NCBI GenBank assembly: GCA_002432095.1
Contig: DJFQ01000062.1
Location: 1 to 7,332, forward strand
Reading direction: 5' to 3'
Source: Marinagarivorans sp. UBA5868
GTDB lineage: Bacteria; Pseudomonadota; Gammaproteobacteria; Pseudomonadales; Cellvibrionaceae
Length of the DNA: 7,332 nt
Shown one piece after another: positions 6,646 to 7,332 of this stretch (position 1 is the stretch's first letter; each line of letters starts with the position of its first letter). The translations under genes and the position numbers were made by a program. The notes beneath the pieces are model-generated. The model was not told the DNA's origin, did no database searches, and was given only the letters and a program-made list of their open reading frames with translations.

Positions 6646-6724
6646 GGTTCGACTACGCTCACCCACCTGTTTAACCCCGGTAGGTGAGCGAAGTCGAACC
6701 TCGGTAGGTGAGCGAAGTTGAACC
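6646..6724. repeat. REP-like cluster: three copies of a 22-nt unit, one inverted
   Basis: Copy 2 (6679-6700) and copy 3 (6703-6724) are direct repeats with a 24-nt period, differing only at one base (C6695 versus T6719). Copy 1 (6646-6667) is the inverted version, complementary to copy 2 at 20 of 22 positions (mismatches A6655/A6691 and C6664/A6682), with an 11-nt loop at 6668-6678. The core reads GGTGAGCGAAGT. Copy 1 can alternatively pair with copy 3, where the base change becomes a G-U pair in RNA. There is no T-run after either arm, so it does not look like a standard intrinsic terminator. It lies between converging genes, a typical site for REP/BIME-like elements. Confidence 0.85.
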
Positions 6725-7332
6725 TAGACCTTAATTTTGTAACCCGTGCGAAACATCCAAGTGATCACACCCAGGCAGATCACAATAAATACGGCGATCA
6801 TTGCCAGGCTCACGCTTACATTCACATCGGAAACCCCGTAAAAACTCCAGCGAAAACCGCTCACCAAATACACCACAGGATTAAATAGCGTAATGGTTTG
6901 CCACACCGGTGGCAGCATATGGATGGAATAAAAACTGCCACCCAAAAATGCTAAAGGCGCGATTATCATCAGCGGAACTACCTGCAGTTTTTCGAAACTG
7001 TCCGCCCAGATGCCGATGATAAAACCCAGTAGGCTGAAGCTCACCGATGTCAGCACCAGAAATCCCACCATCCAAATGGGATGGGCGATGGAAAAGTCCA
7101 CAAACAGGCGTGCTGTGGCGAGGATAATCAGGCCCAGTACAATGGACTTGCTCGCCGCCGCGCCCACATAACCGAGCACAATTTCCAGCACGGAGATCGG
7201 TGCTGAGAGAATCTCGTAAATCGTGCCGGAAAATTTCGGCATATAAATGCCGAAGGATGCGTTAGAGGTGCTTTCCGTAAGCACCGTCAGCATAATCAAA
7301 CCAGGCACGATATAAGCACCGTAGCTAACGCC
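6724..7332 (-). CDS. ABC-2 type transporter permease, YadH-like (partial, N-terminus beyond window)
   Basis: The last 202 residues of an inner-membrane ABC exporter permease, running off the right edge; the frame is open to position 7332. The visible start, [15 protein letters not shown], corresponds to an internal region of E. coli YadH (about 256 aa), so roughly 50-60 N-terminal residues are missing. Further matches are the segment [19 protein letters not shown] and the following [13 protein letters not shown], both hallmarks of ABC2_membrane permeases. About five hydrophobic helices are visible. It would partner with an ATP-binding subunit (YadG-like), expected upstream on the minus strand outside the window. 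The substrate is unknown. The stop codon TAG (6726 to 6724) shares its last base with repeat copy 3. Confidence 0.92.
   Translation of the reverse strand, partial: GVSYGAYIVPGLIMLTVLTESTSNASFGIYMPKFSGTIYEILSAPISVLEIVLGYVGAAASKSIVLGLIILATARLFVDFSIAHPIWMVGFLVLTSVSFSLLGFIIGIWADSFEKLQVVPLMIIAPLAFLGGSFYSIHMLPPVWQTITLFNPVVYLVSGFRWSFYGVSDVNVSVSLAMIAVFIVICLGVITWMFRTGYKIKV

Noticed and set aside
6646..6724. Reading the repeat cluster as a CRISPR array
   Set aside because: Direct copies are separated by only 2 nt with no spacers, one copy is inverted, and no cas genes are present.

Overview
The window reads as chromosomal DNA of a Gram-negative gammaproteobacterium. The paired DUF2868 and DUF3482 genes, a strongly E. 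coli-like endonuclease V and a YadH-like ABC permease all fit a Pseudomonas/Cellvibrio-type lineage. A glycan-acting enzyme at the left edge makes the Cellvibrionales attractive, but this taxonomic placement is inference from gene content only. Base composition looks even, and there are no transposase, phage, tRNA, rRNA or CRISPR features.

Layout, left to right. Positions 1-40 hold a Pho-box-like pair of direct repeats and a possible -10 element. Four + strand genes follow: a heparanase-like GH79 glycoside hydrolase (77-1615), endonuclease V nfi (1628-2290), a four-pass DUF2868 membrane protein (2364-3701) and a DUF3482 GTPase (3698-5056). The GH79 and nfi genes are 12 nt apart. A 73 nt gap separates nfi from the DUF2868 gene. 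The last two genes overlap by 4 nt (ATGA). These four could share one transcript, but only the DUF2868/DUF3482 pair is clearly co-translated.

The GTPase gene converges, across 14 nt, on a minus-strand EamA/DMT-family transporter (5071-5979). A 150 nt intergenic region separates that gene from a divergent VOC/glyoxalase-fold gene (6130-6642). Between the VOC gene and a minus-strand YadH-like ABC-2 permease (6724-7332, cut by the window end) lies a compact repeat cluster (6646-6724). It has one inverted and two tandem direct copies of a 22 nt unit, able to form a long hairpin.

Most genes are conserved housekeeping or accessory genes of known families. The points most worth a second look are four: a bacterial heparanase homologue with both catalytic glutamates but no visible signal peptide, possibly under phosphate control; the uncharacterised membrane protein/GTPase pair with a glycine-alanine-rich hydrophobic stretch in the GTPase; the REP-like repeat cluster; and the GH79-nfi pairing. 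I did not find convincing evidence of an entirely new defence or mobile system.
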